Shown: positions 20,801 through 30,418 of the stretch, one piece after another
Layout of the letters: each line of letters starts with the position of its first letter
How positions within the stretch are numbered: the first letter of the stretch is position 1
Assembly: GCA_022539475.1 (NCBI GenBank)
Contig: VCMS01000428.1
Location: 1-33,399 of the forward strand
DNA: 33,399 nt
Direction: 5' to 3'
DNA from: Gracilaria domingensis
Lineage: Eukaryota > Rhodophyta > Florideophyceae > Gracilariales > Gracilariaceae
Program-made: the position numbers and the translations under genes
Notes under the pieces: model-generated
Told to the model about the DNA's origin: nothing
Database searches by the model: none
The model's input: only the letters and a program-made list of their open reading frames with translations

Positions 20801-23050
20801 TCTCGTCAACAAATCCAAACCGGTCGCACACATTTATCAAAGGTCGTGGGTCCTTCGGTCGAGCGTACTTCAAGAATGACTTGATCATTTCTGGGTCGTA
20901 GTAATTTGACTCCCGGGTGATCTTGTGAGCATCTTCATACTGATGCAGCCCAACGGCTACCTTGATGAAACGATTGTGGACTTCAGGAACGTCCGTGTAC
21001 CCCACAATAGCGCCGAGGTAGTAATAAAAATCGTCAGGAACCTTGGGGACCGACTCAAACACATAAATTACTTTGAGTGGATCACCCATGGAGTCTGTAT
21101 ATTTTGCCACAACGTTAACACATAGTCGAATATTTGCTCGAGGATTCGTCACTATCAACTCTTTCAATACCTCCAGCTGGTCATCCGGGTGGATGGTTCC
21201 AAAGTAGTTCAGAATGAACTCGGGATTGATAACGTGTGTGTTGGTGATGACGCGCTTTACGTTCGAAAGGTCTGAGTAGTGCTCTAATGCATGCTGAAAC
21301 AATCCTGACCGCTCACATAACATCGCAATAGAAAATGAATCGAACTGGTGCCATATATCCTGCGAAAGAATGCCATCTGCTACCGCTGGAGCATTCGCTA
21401 AGCATGCTTTCAAAACCTTTGTCTGAACTAGCCATTTTTCAGGGTCTTCATCGGTCAAATGATCCATTGCATGAGCTGTAGCTTCATTGAGCATTCCCTT
21501 TTACAAGAACATATCAATCATCTTGTTGATATCTTCTATCGATTCTTTCTTCTTCTTAGGGTCCCCAAGAACAAGCGCATTGCTCGCATTATTTGCAATG
21601 CCCAACGTCACTTGCGGATTGTAATTGGCGGCCATCTCAACAAGGTCTCGATGTTTCACTTTCATACCAACCTTCTTCGCGTACAAGGCAATCTTTGAAG
21701 CCTGGCCGGTCTAAATCATGAACTGCATAACTTTCTCGTGAGCCTTTGCTTTGATAAACACAGCTAGTGCCAGAGTGGGGTTCTTCGGTCTAATGACATC
21801 GCCGACGGCTTCGGTGAATTCGAGCTTGTCCTCCTTGATTCATTTTTCCAACATATCAGTCTTTTTGTTATCCATGAGCTGCTTTGCAAACTCAACGCTT
21901 TCATCGTTATTGAGCTTGCCTCGACCGAGGCAAGTTTGAAAGTATACAAGTACAGGAGGGGCCGGACCATCAGCAGGTAAGCTACGAAAACGCTGAATAG
22001 TGTCAACTGTTCCGAGAAAACCGCCAGGCGAGTCTGCTGCGAGCATTGCGGCCTTCTTGTAGTCGCCCTCCTCCAAAGCGTCTTCGAAACTATCAGCAAA
22101 ACCGCTCTCCGCACCAGCAAAGCCGTTTCGCGACGCGAGGCTAACCGCTAATTCTTCATCGCCAAGCTTTTTACGCACGTAAGAAACGATGGCGTCAGGA
22201 TCTACCGACACAAGGAGGACGTTGCCTTGTCTGTTAATACCAATGAGGCCGCCACTTGCAGTGTGAGGCGCAGTGGCAAACATTGTGGTCTCAGAGATGC
22301 GATTCATGTAGATGCACTTGGTAATCTCCAAGGCATACAGATGAATGTAGCCCATCTTCGTGATTAGATACAAAATTGTCGGGTACTTTGACGACACATG
22401 CAAGGCGATTGGAAATTCGCTGCAAATTCGGGAGGATATTAGATCTCAATGGAGATCTTTCCGAAGCGGGAACCGCCCACCTCAATGATTTGGAGCAGCG
22501 ACTCCACCTTGCTCGTCTCCTCGCTTTCGGTACGCGACGCAAACAGGAACAGATTGGCGGTGTACTCATCAAGCATGAGTTTGGCAAAGGTTGCGGCGTG
22601 CGCAGACAAGATTTGCGACATTTTCTACGCGCACGAGAAGAGCTGCACATGTCCCGCGACGCCGTTCTGCTGGGCGGAAAGCGCGGTGACAGCAATCCAC
22701 TTCTGAGACGCATCGGCCGAATACGCGATGATCTGGGAGTTGAGCAAGGAATCATGACGCTCGAACACGACCTGAGGCTCTGCGGAGAGCTGCCAATGAA
22801 AAACGGCCGTCAGGGTGACGATCGCGAGCATATCATCGGCGATCCAGTGCCAGAACGCAACGGCGTCCGGCAAAACAGCCTCCTAAAACTTCTTCTTCGA
22901 GGCAATGTCGATCACAGAAACATTGACGCCGACACGCACAGCAAGCCAGTCCTTCCGGGGGTGCAGCAAGGCAGCGTCGGTCGAGAACGGGTGGCGAGTC
23001 GGGCTGCTGGGGCTGGCGGTGTGCTCAATGTTCTTGACAGAATTCCGCGC
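17881..23050 (-). pseudogene. CHC: clathrin heavy chain, interrupted copy
   Basis: This covers nearly the whole of clathrin heavy chain, the triskelion leg of vesicle coats. In order are the beta-propeller (ADASQKWIAVTALSAQQNGV, then YLITKMGYIHLYALE and CIYMNRIS), the linker (DTIQRFRSLP), seven CHC leg repeats (PRPLINVCDRFGFVDEMVDY, LIDQVVSTAMPECKRPDKA, NLLILTAI, GEILDVLEIALNLPRAHNAM) and a Gly/Ala-rich tail ending at TAA 17881-17883. The frame is broken by in-frame stops at 22883, 22625, 22439, 21840 (TGA at a conserved Trp), 21711, 21501, 19864 and 19327, and by one-base frameshifts near 22411 and 20688. Otherwise the sequence aligns continuously with no gaps, and the last 479 codons are intact. 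The first ~50 residues of a normal chain are missing; the frame continues upstream into the C2/transmembrane gene. Point-mutated pseudogene is the simplest reading, and error at modified bases is the alternative. Confidence 0.9.
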
Positions 23051-24000
23051 CAGCACAAGCGCCAGAAAGACAAGAATGGAGAGGCAGAACCAAAACCGCC
23101 ATCCAAAGAAGGTTCACATGGCGACAATGGCGTTGAGAAAGGGAGGCACAGCAATATACAAGGCGGTCTTTGTGTACATAAAAGCAATAGGCAAGATGTG
23201 GAAGATCATGAGAATCCGCGGAGCGGGCGCGCCATTCGATTTCAGTCCATGACCTCAACGACAATCTTTTCGTCTTCAAACTCGAGTCCGGCGCGTACAC
23301 TGGAGAAAAACGGCAGTTGGTTAACCATGCAGCTGAGCGTCTGTCTTTGCCGCCCTGTCTTCTTCATAATGCCCATGGCGGTCGCGCACACAAACGGGTC
23401 AGCGCTGCCTATATCATCAACTCCTCGCAGATTCCGCCGCTCGAAAACGTTGACCCTGACTGTCTACTCGCCGTTTGGCAAGTGGCTGAGCATCTGCCTG
23501 TACGAGAAGCTGCTACTATCCACTGGTGTGATTCTTGCGGAGGCACGCAGCACCGCGGCGCGCGATATTGCTTGCAACCAACTGGATGCAACGGTATTCG
23601 CAGCTCAGGGCTGGTGATACCTTCCGTATCCGCTCCAACACCAATGCGCAGGGCACTCATGCGGATTTTATCGATCACTTTTGTCGGGAGCGAGCCGCGC
23701 ATGAACCGGCGCGCACCATCGTTCGCCTAGAGTGGCGACCCATGGCGAACGCGAAGCAAAAGCCTGATAAGAACGTCAAAAAAGCCACCATTCACAACAG
23801 TAGTGTGCGCGCGCAGTGACAGTCGCACCTCGCCTTGCAACGTATTGTTCTCGAACGAGGCGCCGCAGTCCTTCCAGGCGTTCGATCGGGAAATGTTACG
23901 GATGACCGATCGGTCAATGACCATGTCATTATAAATCCACTCCACCCAGACGTTGGTATACTCTGCGTGCAGTGCCTGAGGCAAATCTCAGGTTGGCAGG
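23051..24000 (-). pseudogene. C2-domain transmembrane protein (ferlin/MCTP-like), broken
   Basis: Three consecutive pieces in different frames read as one protein. The first (23984-23409, TAG at 23727) has a C2-like block (RSVIRNISRSNAWKDCGASF, then LQGEVRLSLRAHTT). The second, shifted near 23580, is a clear C2 domain: VRVNVFERRNLRGVDDIGSA followed by DPFV and FEDEKIVVEVMD, with Asp residues in calcium-loop positions and a TAG at 23464-23466 just before it. The third, shifted near 23243, is a hydrophobic C-terminus with two membrane segments (ILMIFHILPIAFMY and FWFCLSILVFLALVLA), interrupted by TGA at 23114-23116. Several C2 domains followed by C-terminal membrane anchors suggest a ferlin, MCTP or related membrane-tethering protein. 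The exact family is not settled. The last frame runs without a stop into clathrin sequence. Confidence 0.5.
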
Positions 24001-24175
24001 AAGCTTTGATTTATACGTGGTGGCGTGTCTTGGCGAAGAGCGGGCGTTTGGCGCGGGTGGACGGGACTGCACATCGAGCGCTTGCAACGACGAAGAAACG
24101 ACGGCCAAGGAATCGGTGACTGCTTCTTCGTTTAGCCAATAACAGAGGCGCACACAAACGGCCATCTCATGCAGC

Positions 24176-24360
24176 GTTCGCACAACCTGCAGCGGCGTTC
24201 GCACATCAACAAAGAGGCGTTCGCTCAGCAGGCAGGTGTCGTTCGCACGGCATTAGACGTGAGAGTGCTCACTTGTACGGGGTTTCCAAACCTTTTCGGT
24301 GTGCGGAGAACGGAGTGGCGTTCGCACTCAACGATGGAAAGCTTACAGGGAGCATTCGCA
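24176..24360. repeat. dispersed GTTCGCAC motif copies
   Basis: GTTCGCAC occurs at 24176, 24197, 24241 and 24320, with near copies GTTCGCTC at 24219 and ATTCGCA at about 24355. Four of the six are preceded by GC or GGC. They lie upstream of the C2-domain gene on its strand, so they could be binding sites in an old promoter, or the remains of a simple repeat. Confidence 0.4.
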
Positions 24361-24634
24361 AGGCAGGAAAGGCGATAGAGGAGCACGAAATACTCAAGAC
24401 CTTAGAGCAAAGAAACGGTTACAGATTCAAACCGAAGGTGACGCAGTCCGAAATGGAACCCAACCCAGTGCTCTCACCCATAGGTGTATAACTAAACTAG
24501 GACATTAAGAAACGCTTGCCTCAATCCTTCCAGCGTTCGATAAATCCTTAATCCCTCAACCACTTTCTTAGCTACTCCTAGCACACCGTTCATTGGGGCT
24601 TGATTGTAGCTAGCAACGATCACATCGACCTATT

Positions 24635-24735
24635 GCATTTATCAGCGCTCCACCGTGAGTACTTTAACCACTGCATTTGTCAGCACTCCACCGTGATTAC
24701 TTTTACCACTGCATTTGTCAGCACTCGGCCGTGAG
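24635..24735 (+). repeat. 38-bp tandem repeat, 2.7 units
   Basis: Units begin GCATTT(A/G)TCAGC at 24635, 24673 and 24711, exactly 38 bases apart. Units one and two are nearly identical over their full length (CTCCACCGTGA(G/T)TACTTT...CCACT), while unit three diverges after CCGTGAGTGAT. The array ends where the open frame at 24738 begins, so it forms the immediate upstream region of that ORF. Confidence 0.85.
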
Positions 24736-24737
24736 TG

Positions 24738-25487
24738 ATGATGGCACCGAACGTCCATGAGGGCGAGTACAAAAAGCCCAGAATTGGGCTGAGTAATCAC
24801 CAGATGGCGACAGAGTGCAAGCAAGCGACGAGCCAAGAACCTGTGCTGGCGCACCTGTTTTGTGCACATTTACCCATTCCTTTCACATACATCAATCTAA
24901 TGGAGAACGAAAGCAACACTTCGTCTACACCAATCCAAACAACCGGGGCTGAAGATTCCATGTGCAGAACACGCGGAAAATTCTGTCGGAGTCGCAGTAG
25001 GAAGAGACGTAAGCTTGGTCTTCGCGCCGTCTCTCCTACCCCAACATATTATCAAACCATGCTGATCGGGAACCTGGAACAACCGTACCTGCCCTACGAA
25101 GACAATTATGATTACTATAATAGACTTCCTCCAAAAAGTGCGAACTCGTTCGTGACAGTATCAACCAGTGCGCAGCAACCTCCTCCCCACCCGAATGCTG
25201 AAGCAGCCGCTCCACAGACATCTTTGACGGAGAATAGTTCGATTCATTCGGAAAGTGTACCAGTTTGTAGTGAAGGTGTTGATCAAGTTTCATACCGTCT
25301 CAGCGGCGAAATAGAAAGAGAATGTAATGGAAATGCCATTCATAGCTCTTCTATAAATTCAGAGACCAGGGGTATTGTGGCGAAGAATGATGTGAGTACT
25401 GGTCCGGATGATGGCAGTAGAAATCGTCGCGGAAACCAAAAAGCACACGAAAGGAGGCGTAAACGAAGAGCCACACGCTTTGGTTGA
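24738..25487 (+). CDS. unknown basic, Ser/Pro-rich protein, 249 aa
   Basis: The open frame runs from ATG 24738 (other candidate starts 24741 and 24900) to a TGA at 25485-25487. I do not recognise a family. Residues about 75-95 contain a basic cluster (RSRSRKRRKLGLR) that could be a nuclear-localisation or nucleic-acid-binding segment. The middle is rich in Tyr, Pro and Asn (YEDNYDYYNRLPP; QQPPPHPNAEAAAPQ). The C-terminus is strongly basic (RRGNQKAHERRRKRRATRFG). No cysteines are arranged as a zinc knuckle. The composition suggests a disordered protein, possibly a transposon accessory or gag-like product given the repeats on both sides. Absence of stops over 249 codons is moderate support. Confidence 0.4.
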   Translation: MMAPNVHEGEYKKPRIGLSNHQMATECKQATSQEPVLAHLFCAHLPIPFTYINLMENESNTSSTPIQTTGAEDSMCRTRGKFCRSRSRKRRKLGLRAVSPTPTYYQTMLIGNLEQPYLPYEDNYDYYNRLPPKSANSFVTVSTSAQQPPPHPNAEAAAPQTSLTENSSIHSESVPVCSEGVDQVSYRLSGEIERECNGNAIHSSSINSETRGIVAKNDVSTGPDDGSRNRRGNQKAHERRRKRRATRFG

Positions 25488-25510
25488 TTTCATTTTATCC
25501 CCCGAAAATT

Positions 25511-25984
25511 TTAAGGGGTATCGTTCCCGGTTTGGGTACCCCTTAAATGTACGCTGCCAAAAAGTTATGTTTGCGTAGACGAATCTCATTCAAATTCATG
25601 CAGCCAATAGAGATTTTAATCAGCTTCTCGCGTACAAAGTTTTGGCTCCCCAAGTTTCCAAACCATGCCTCTGCGTACCCAAGAACTAGAGAACTTTCTA
25701 CCACCTCGCTGCGGTGCCCCTTATTGGAACCGGTACCCCTTGTAAGGGGTCCGGACCACCGGTACCCCTTAAATCAACTAAAACAGATAAAATTTTGAAA
25801 CTATTTGAACGTGCTTGCGTCAACGTATGCCACGTATGCCACATAATTCATCGGTTTGGTTTTCTAAAACTTGTAACACGTGTAGAACAACGCCAGACTT
25901 CCGCCGTCGAAGGCGGCGAAATAAGGGGCACCCAATGGGCTTGTAATGGGCATTGCCGGTACCCCTTAGCACATAAGGGGTACC
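25511..25984. repeat. cluster of AAGGGGTACC palindromic arms
   Basis: Within 475 bp there are nine copies of (A)TAAGGGG(T/C)(A/C)(C/T)C or its complement. Forward arms lie at 25511, 25742, 25921 and 25973, and reverse arms at about 25535, 25714, 25730, 25759 and 25957. Neighbouring arms form hairpins. The best is GGTACCCCTTA-gcaca-TAAGGGGTACC (25958-25984), with perfect 11-bp arms. Others are at 25511-25547 and 25730-25755. This is what nested or repeatedly inserted small inverted-repeat elements leave behind. No coding frame is supported here. Confidence 0.75.
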
Positions 25985-26118
25985 ATTATGGCAATCAAAG
26001 TACGCGTAGCAGTCCGTATAACGTACCTGACTGCTTGCGTCCCGATGTGCATATCGGGACAGGATCCTTGCTGGAGCATTCGACACTTCTTCTGAAACAT
26101 CCGCCCTGCTTCCAGTAC

Positions 26119-26463
26119 TTAACCCTTTTGGGACTAAACGTTCTTATTTCTAGTGAGCTAGATATAAAAAAGAGCCAATAAGAAGAACAGAAATGATTGA
26201 ATCATGCGGCTGAAACAGAACGGTATAACAAACCATCTTGATTAAAATACACGTAGTACTCAAGTTTAAATGTTATTGGTTTTATCTCAAACAGATTGGA
26301 CTTAACCCAATTAAGAACATTCTTCGCTTATGTTTAGTGAGCTAGACATAAGCAAGACAGACAAGTGACACGCTGACAATGATTCGTTATAGCGGCTACC
26401 CAATTATGTTGCCTGCTTATGTCTATCTCACTAGACATAAGCAAACCGTTTCAAAAGGGTTAA
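26119..26463 (+). mobile_element. piggyBac-like MITE, copy 1
   Basis: A 345-bp element bounded on both sides by TTAA (26119-26122 and 26460-26463). Inverted ends read CCCTTTTGGGAC on the left and, complemented, CCCTTTTGAAAC on the right. TTAA duplication with CCC-starting ends is the hallmark of the piggyBac superfamily. It has no coding capacity. Inside are three palindromes with arm TTATGTCTAG and loop TGAG or close variants, at 26143-26166 (degenerate), 26326-26353 and 26415-26442. Copy 2 at 32741-33086 matches along its whole length in reverse complement. Confidence 0.85.
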
Positions 26464-26628
26464 ACTGTGACTAGCGCCACCGCCAGTAAACTTTCATGAG
26501 GCATTCCTAACACACCTAACGATACCCCGCTTCGCGCATCCAACCTCTCAGCGAGCCAGCATCCATCATTTCATTAAGAGGCCATTGTTCGAATGATCGT
26601 CTATTGTAAGTAGCTGTTTTACTCAATT
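26464..26628. other. probable leader of the copia element
   Basis: A short stretch between the MITE and the gag-like start at 26629. I looked for a primer-binding site complementary to a tRNA 3' end (for example TGGTATCAGAGC) and did not see one, so the left LTR of the copia element is not defined. Confidence 0.3.
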
Positions 26629-27716
26629 ATGAGTAATGCAAACTACATTCCGTCTAATCTGTCTCTCCACAACTCACTGGATCATGATGTTCTCGAAACC
26701 CCAACCAATCTACCGATCGACACCACCGAACACATCGAACCACTCCCTAACAAGTCTCTCAACTCCAATGGAGCGGCTCGTTCTACTTTTCTCCCGAAAG
26801 CTACTCTCAAGAGTGCCCACGAACAAGAATATTGCTCTGTCATTACAAGGATTCTCCGTGACAATCTCGATCGCGACACATTCCTTGAGCGACTTCGCAC
26901 AAAGCTCGACCCTTTGTTGCTTTGTGCACCAAGCGTTCTCAACAACCGTACTTGCATCAATGGTGTGATGAACAGACTCAAACAATATGATATCAGCATC
27001 CCCACCTACAAGTATCGAAACCTCACAGTACGCATAGCGTATCTGATTTGGGACGGTGAAGATGACGACAACCAAGGTTTTCAAACAGTTGCGAACTACG
27101 TTATCTCGAAGCAGCCACATCCCTACGACAAAAACGCCGATAATGAAGATGATTTCGCCGAAGCCGTCGATAACACCCCACAGTTGAAACTCTCTTCCGA
27201 ACCCGCGATGGATAAGCTCATGCACAGCTTCAAGAGTATCTATTGACAGCGAAGGGCGAAGACCAACCAGGTGACAATCATCGCGCCCATCCCTCTCGTC
27301 TAAGCGACGCCGAGAATAATCACAACAAGCGCAGTATTCGTAACGATCACACCCCGGAACCCTTCCACCAAAGCCCACGCATAAAATTCCATAACGCTGC
27401 ATTGCGCCTCTCCCCCGAATCACTGCCAACGAAGAGCTATACCGAGATATTCCGCGACATAAAGACCTTGGCCAATCTCGCTTATGGCGAACAAGACCAT
27501 AATTCTATCAAGCGCATAGAACTTACACAAAAAGCTTCATCTCAGACTGGCTACGCATTCAAGGATGGAAAGAAATTTGTAGGAACTGTGAAGGAATCAT
27601 GGGAAACCGCCGTTGGTGACTTCGAACAAATCGTTCTCAGCACATATATGCTCACTTAGAATGACGCGCTGTACCTTCTACCACACATGCTGAAGGACAA
27701 CGCAAAAGTACACTTT
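26629..27716 (+). pseudogene. copia gag, first part
   Basis: ATG 26629 opens a 205-codon frame that ends at 27246. The protein then continues one frame over from about 27243 to a TAG at 27657-27659, and beyond it up to 27716 where the first LTR-like insertion sits. Gag-like features are the helical, charged middle (YKYRNLTVRIAYLIWDGEDD), a GYAFKDGKKFVGT segment and a final block (NDALYLLPHMLKDNAKVHF) typical of the capsid region. Its continuation is found at 28698. There are no similarities to host genes. Confidence 0.6.
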
Positions 27717-28697
27717 TGTAGAGCAAAACGTGCTCTCTCGGTACACGGGGAAGGATTTCATAAACCCCTGGTAAGGATGATTCCGGGTACTCGGAAGGTA
27801 TGAGTATTGGACCACGGATGGGATACTTTTTGGCAGTATTGAGGTATGGTACCCTGAGGGGTCGGCCATGACGTGGCGCAGATGAGTACTGGTCGCGTGT
27901 ACGCGTGTGTGGGAATGGGTGTGTTCACACATGTCTTGTTATGATTGTCCGATATTTTACTGGACGCTGCCGCGGGTTGTCACGTGCACCACGTGTATGG
28001 ACCTGCTTAGGTGTGCACTAGATTATTTAATTTAGTTTAACTAATTTATCGGTTACGATATAAGAGGTGACCTCCCGGTCACCTCCTCCTGAAGCAAAGG
28101 GTAACCGAGTTCGGCTCTGAACCAAGTTCGCCTGCGTGAAGTGTACAACTCCTTCAGGAGGGTCACCGCGTACGGTACGCATTGGATTCATCCCTCGGGA
28201 TCACTCAGGCAATACTGACCATTGTGGCCTTGCCTTCGGGCTTATTTATTCCGTGTCTTCGGACTTTCTGTTTCTTTTACTGTGCAGTTGAACTGCTTTC
28301 ACCACAATTGGTAGCGTTTCCGTCTCTGTATAGAGTTGTGTCGCGTGGGTTTAATACACATCGTCGTCTCCCAGCGCTGGGTCCGTTGCCGCTTGCCGCA
28401 CGTCCCGCCGCGGGATTCCTCTCTTTTCCTCCTTTGGTTTCCCTTCCTTTTCCCCTTTTTACCTAGGGCTTACACCGCTCTACGGTATTTCCCTCCTCAA
28501 CCATTCCGTCGCTTTTCGCCGGATTCCTGGATCAGGCCCGTTCACCCAGCAACCTCCGTAGGTATATCCCGTACCACGGTCGGTCTTACACCCGCACTAT
28601 CCGTGTTCGGAGGGCTCACCGCTGAGTTCACCTCGTCTAGAGGGCAAGGACTCGAACGCCTTGAGAGACGAACCCATCGCTCGGGTTTTGCTCTACA
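27717..28697 (-). mobile_element. LTR-like insertion A (solo LTR?), 981 bp
   Basis: The element begins TGTAGAGCAAAAC and ends with the exact complement GTTTTGCTCTACA. It is flanked by the 5-bp direct repeat ACTTT (27712-27716 and 28698-28702), and the gag frame reads on across the duplicated site. TG...CA ends plus a 5-bp duplication are what an LTR integrase leaves, so a solo LTR is the first reading. The 13-bp perfect inverted ends are long for an LTR, so a non-autonomous DNA element is an alternative. Internally it has an AT-rich box near 28020-28050 and a perfect hairpin GAGGTGACC-tccc-GGTCACCTC (28064-28085). Its orientation is opposite to insertion B, judged from the shared GGGTGTAAGACCG and TATACCTAC segments near the equivalent end. 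Confidence 0.8.
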
Positions 28698-29425
28698 ACT
28701 TTGACAAAATTGTGAAGCCAACTGCCAATGACTACGTACATGCCAAACAGTTAATGTCTGATAAGTTCCATAACACCGCGCAGCAGCAGCGAATTCTATC
28801 CTTTCTACGTAATATTCGCGTTAAGGACTACCTCGATGGCAACCGTACAATCAACGAGGCATACAATGCCCTTACTGATGAGATTGAAACCAAATTCTCT
28901 CGTATCCCGCGAGGCTTACGGACGGACGAGTGCAAGCGTGACCTTTTGATCACATCGATGGAAAACATGTAATGGTGCGCAGTTGAGCTTTATCGACCAA
29001 ACTCTGTATACCCTACGTATCATGACCTATACATCGCGCTTGCAGACAGAGCGCAGAGATTCTGCCAAAAACAAGTGCAACTTGGAAATGAACAAGGTCC
29101 GTATGGAGGAGTCGAAAAGCCCACTGCATCAATCAACTACACTAATGCACGATACGGCAGACCAGCCGGTCGCCAAAACTTCCGTCGCATCCCTCAACAT
29201 AGCAACGGCTACGCTTCAAACCGCCACAACCCTCGTCGGAACCAAGGCCCCGGCAGGTGCTTCTACTGCCATAAGCCTGGACACACCAAGCGAAACTGCC
29301 CGTTTCGCAAGCGAGGCAAACGCGTCTTCGACAGTCTCTTTGCTGCAGCGAATTCCCACAACCCCAACGGAGAGACCGATGGCACGGACCATGGCTCAGT
29401 CATGTCTATCGTCCAGGCGGCGATT
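28698..29425 (+). pseudogene. copia gag, second part with CCHC zinc knuckle
   Basis: The frame resumes at the duplicated target ACTTT with the C-terminal half of capsid (QQRILSFLRNIRVKDYLDGN, LRTDECKRDLLITSMENM). A TAA occurs at 28970-28972, after which the same frame continues (WCAVELYRP...). A basic nucleocapsid region with a canonical zinc knuckle CFYCHKPGHTKRNC (C-x2-C-x4-H-x4-C, 29258-29299) follows, then KRGKR. This binds the element's RNA during packaging. The sequence is cut at 29425 by insertion B. Confidence 0.8.
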
Positions 29426-30413
29426 TGTAGAGCAAAACCCTGCGCTAGGCGCGATGGGGAATCTCCATTAGGATGTCCGAGTCCTACTCCCTGGATGGGA
29501 TAGAAACAGCGGTAGAACCCTCTTTCCGTGTTTGAGTCGCGAGACAAGCCGGGTGTAAGACCGGAGATGGTGACTGGGTATACCTACAGAGGTGAGATGC
29601 AAAGAACGGTTTAGATCTAGAGGTGGAGTGTGACCCGAACCTAGAGAGATGGGGAAATAGGGAACCGTGTCAACGGGGGAAAGCTCACGGTGGAACCCAC
29701 CGGAGCGGAGCTGCGGACCGTGCCAACCGGAGGGAACAGGTCCGATAGCGGAGCGACGCACAAACGCGTACCAAAAATATACCCAATACTGGGGCGGAAG
29801 CAATACCTGAACCAGGTGAACGGGTGACAACAACAGTCACGAAAGTAAACAACAAAATACAATGACAACAACAATGGAACGATACAACGGTAGATATAAC
29901 AAAGATTCCAGAGATGGCAAGATGCAAGCCTCCTAAGTGATCCTGAGGGGTAGTAGCGCCGAAACCAATCGTGGTTACTCTCCGAGGGGAGTGGTAAACC
30001 TACGTAGGCAGCTGTCTACTATAGCCCGATCCTCAACAGGACGCGACTTAGTTGTCCATTTACTTGGAGGCTCCAGGGTTAGGTCACCCGAGCATATATA
30101 CTATTACCACTACGGTATCTACAATGCACACCTCCCGAGGGTCGTACACGTGGACGAACCACTGTCAGAGTGCAGGGTATTCCCCAACGGGCGTGGCACA
30201 AATCCCTAACTAGCCAGCTTCACCACGTGTCCTACTATCACACCTACTAGGCACTTCCTATGCAGGGTCCACCTATTAAGGGTCCAACCAAACCATCCCA
30301 ACAATACCCAAAATTAAAGGGAGTTTTCATAACTTAGCCACGTCACCGGCCATCGGTAGCATCTCATTATGAGAACCGTGATGCATCCGATATCGGAAAG
30401 GCGTTGCTCCACA
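29426..30413 (+). mobile_element. LTR-like insertion B (solo LTR?), 988 bp
   Basis: It begins TGTAGAGCAAAACCC and ends GTTGCTCCACA, with the 5-bp direct repeat CGATT on both sides (29421-29425 and 30414-30418). It belongs to the same family as insertion A. In reverse complement, insertion A shares the terminal CAAAACCC...GATGGG segment, the GGGTGTAAGACCG and TATACCTAC blocks, AGTGATC(C/T)(C/T)GAGGG, and a TGCACACCT...TACACGTGG block, at similar distances. The two are clearly diverged, so they are separate insertions of different source copies or age. No open frame within it is supported. Confidence 0.78.
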
Positions 30414-30418
30414 CGATT

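Noticed and set aside
17881..23050. Nuclear stop-codon reassignment (TAG/TAA to Gln or Glu, TGA to Trp) as explanation of the clathrin stops
   Set aside because: CLP1 ends with TAG at the expected family length. CLP1, the DDE transposase, the Myb-like ORF and 669 codons of the hAT ORF contain no internal stops. Some clathrin stops fall on positions that do not fit one amino acid, and the SPINDLY and copia copies also have frameshifts.
22376..23617. 413-codon plus-strand ORF
   Set aside because: It is antisense to the clathrin propeller and the C2-domain gene, both of which show clear family motifs on the minus strand. The plus frame is Arg/Gly-rich without any domain.
23727..23984. TIP41-like protein
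   Set aside because: A short FFDVLIRLLLRV resemblance was noticed, but the preceding RNISRSNAWKDCGASF...GEVRLSL block and the following C2 domain with membrane anchor fit a C2-domain protein better.
24635..24735. CRISPR-like array
   Set aside because: The 38-bp units are contiguous with no unique spacers, and the surrounding genes are eukaryotic.
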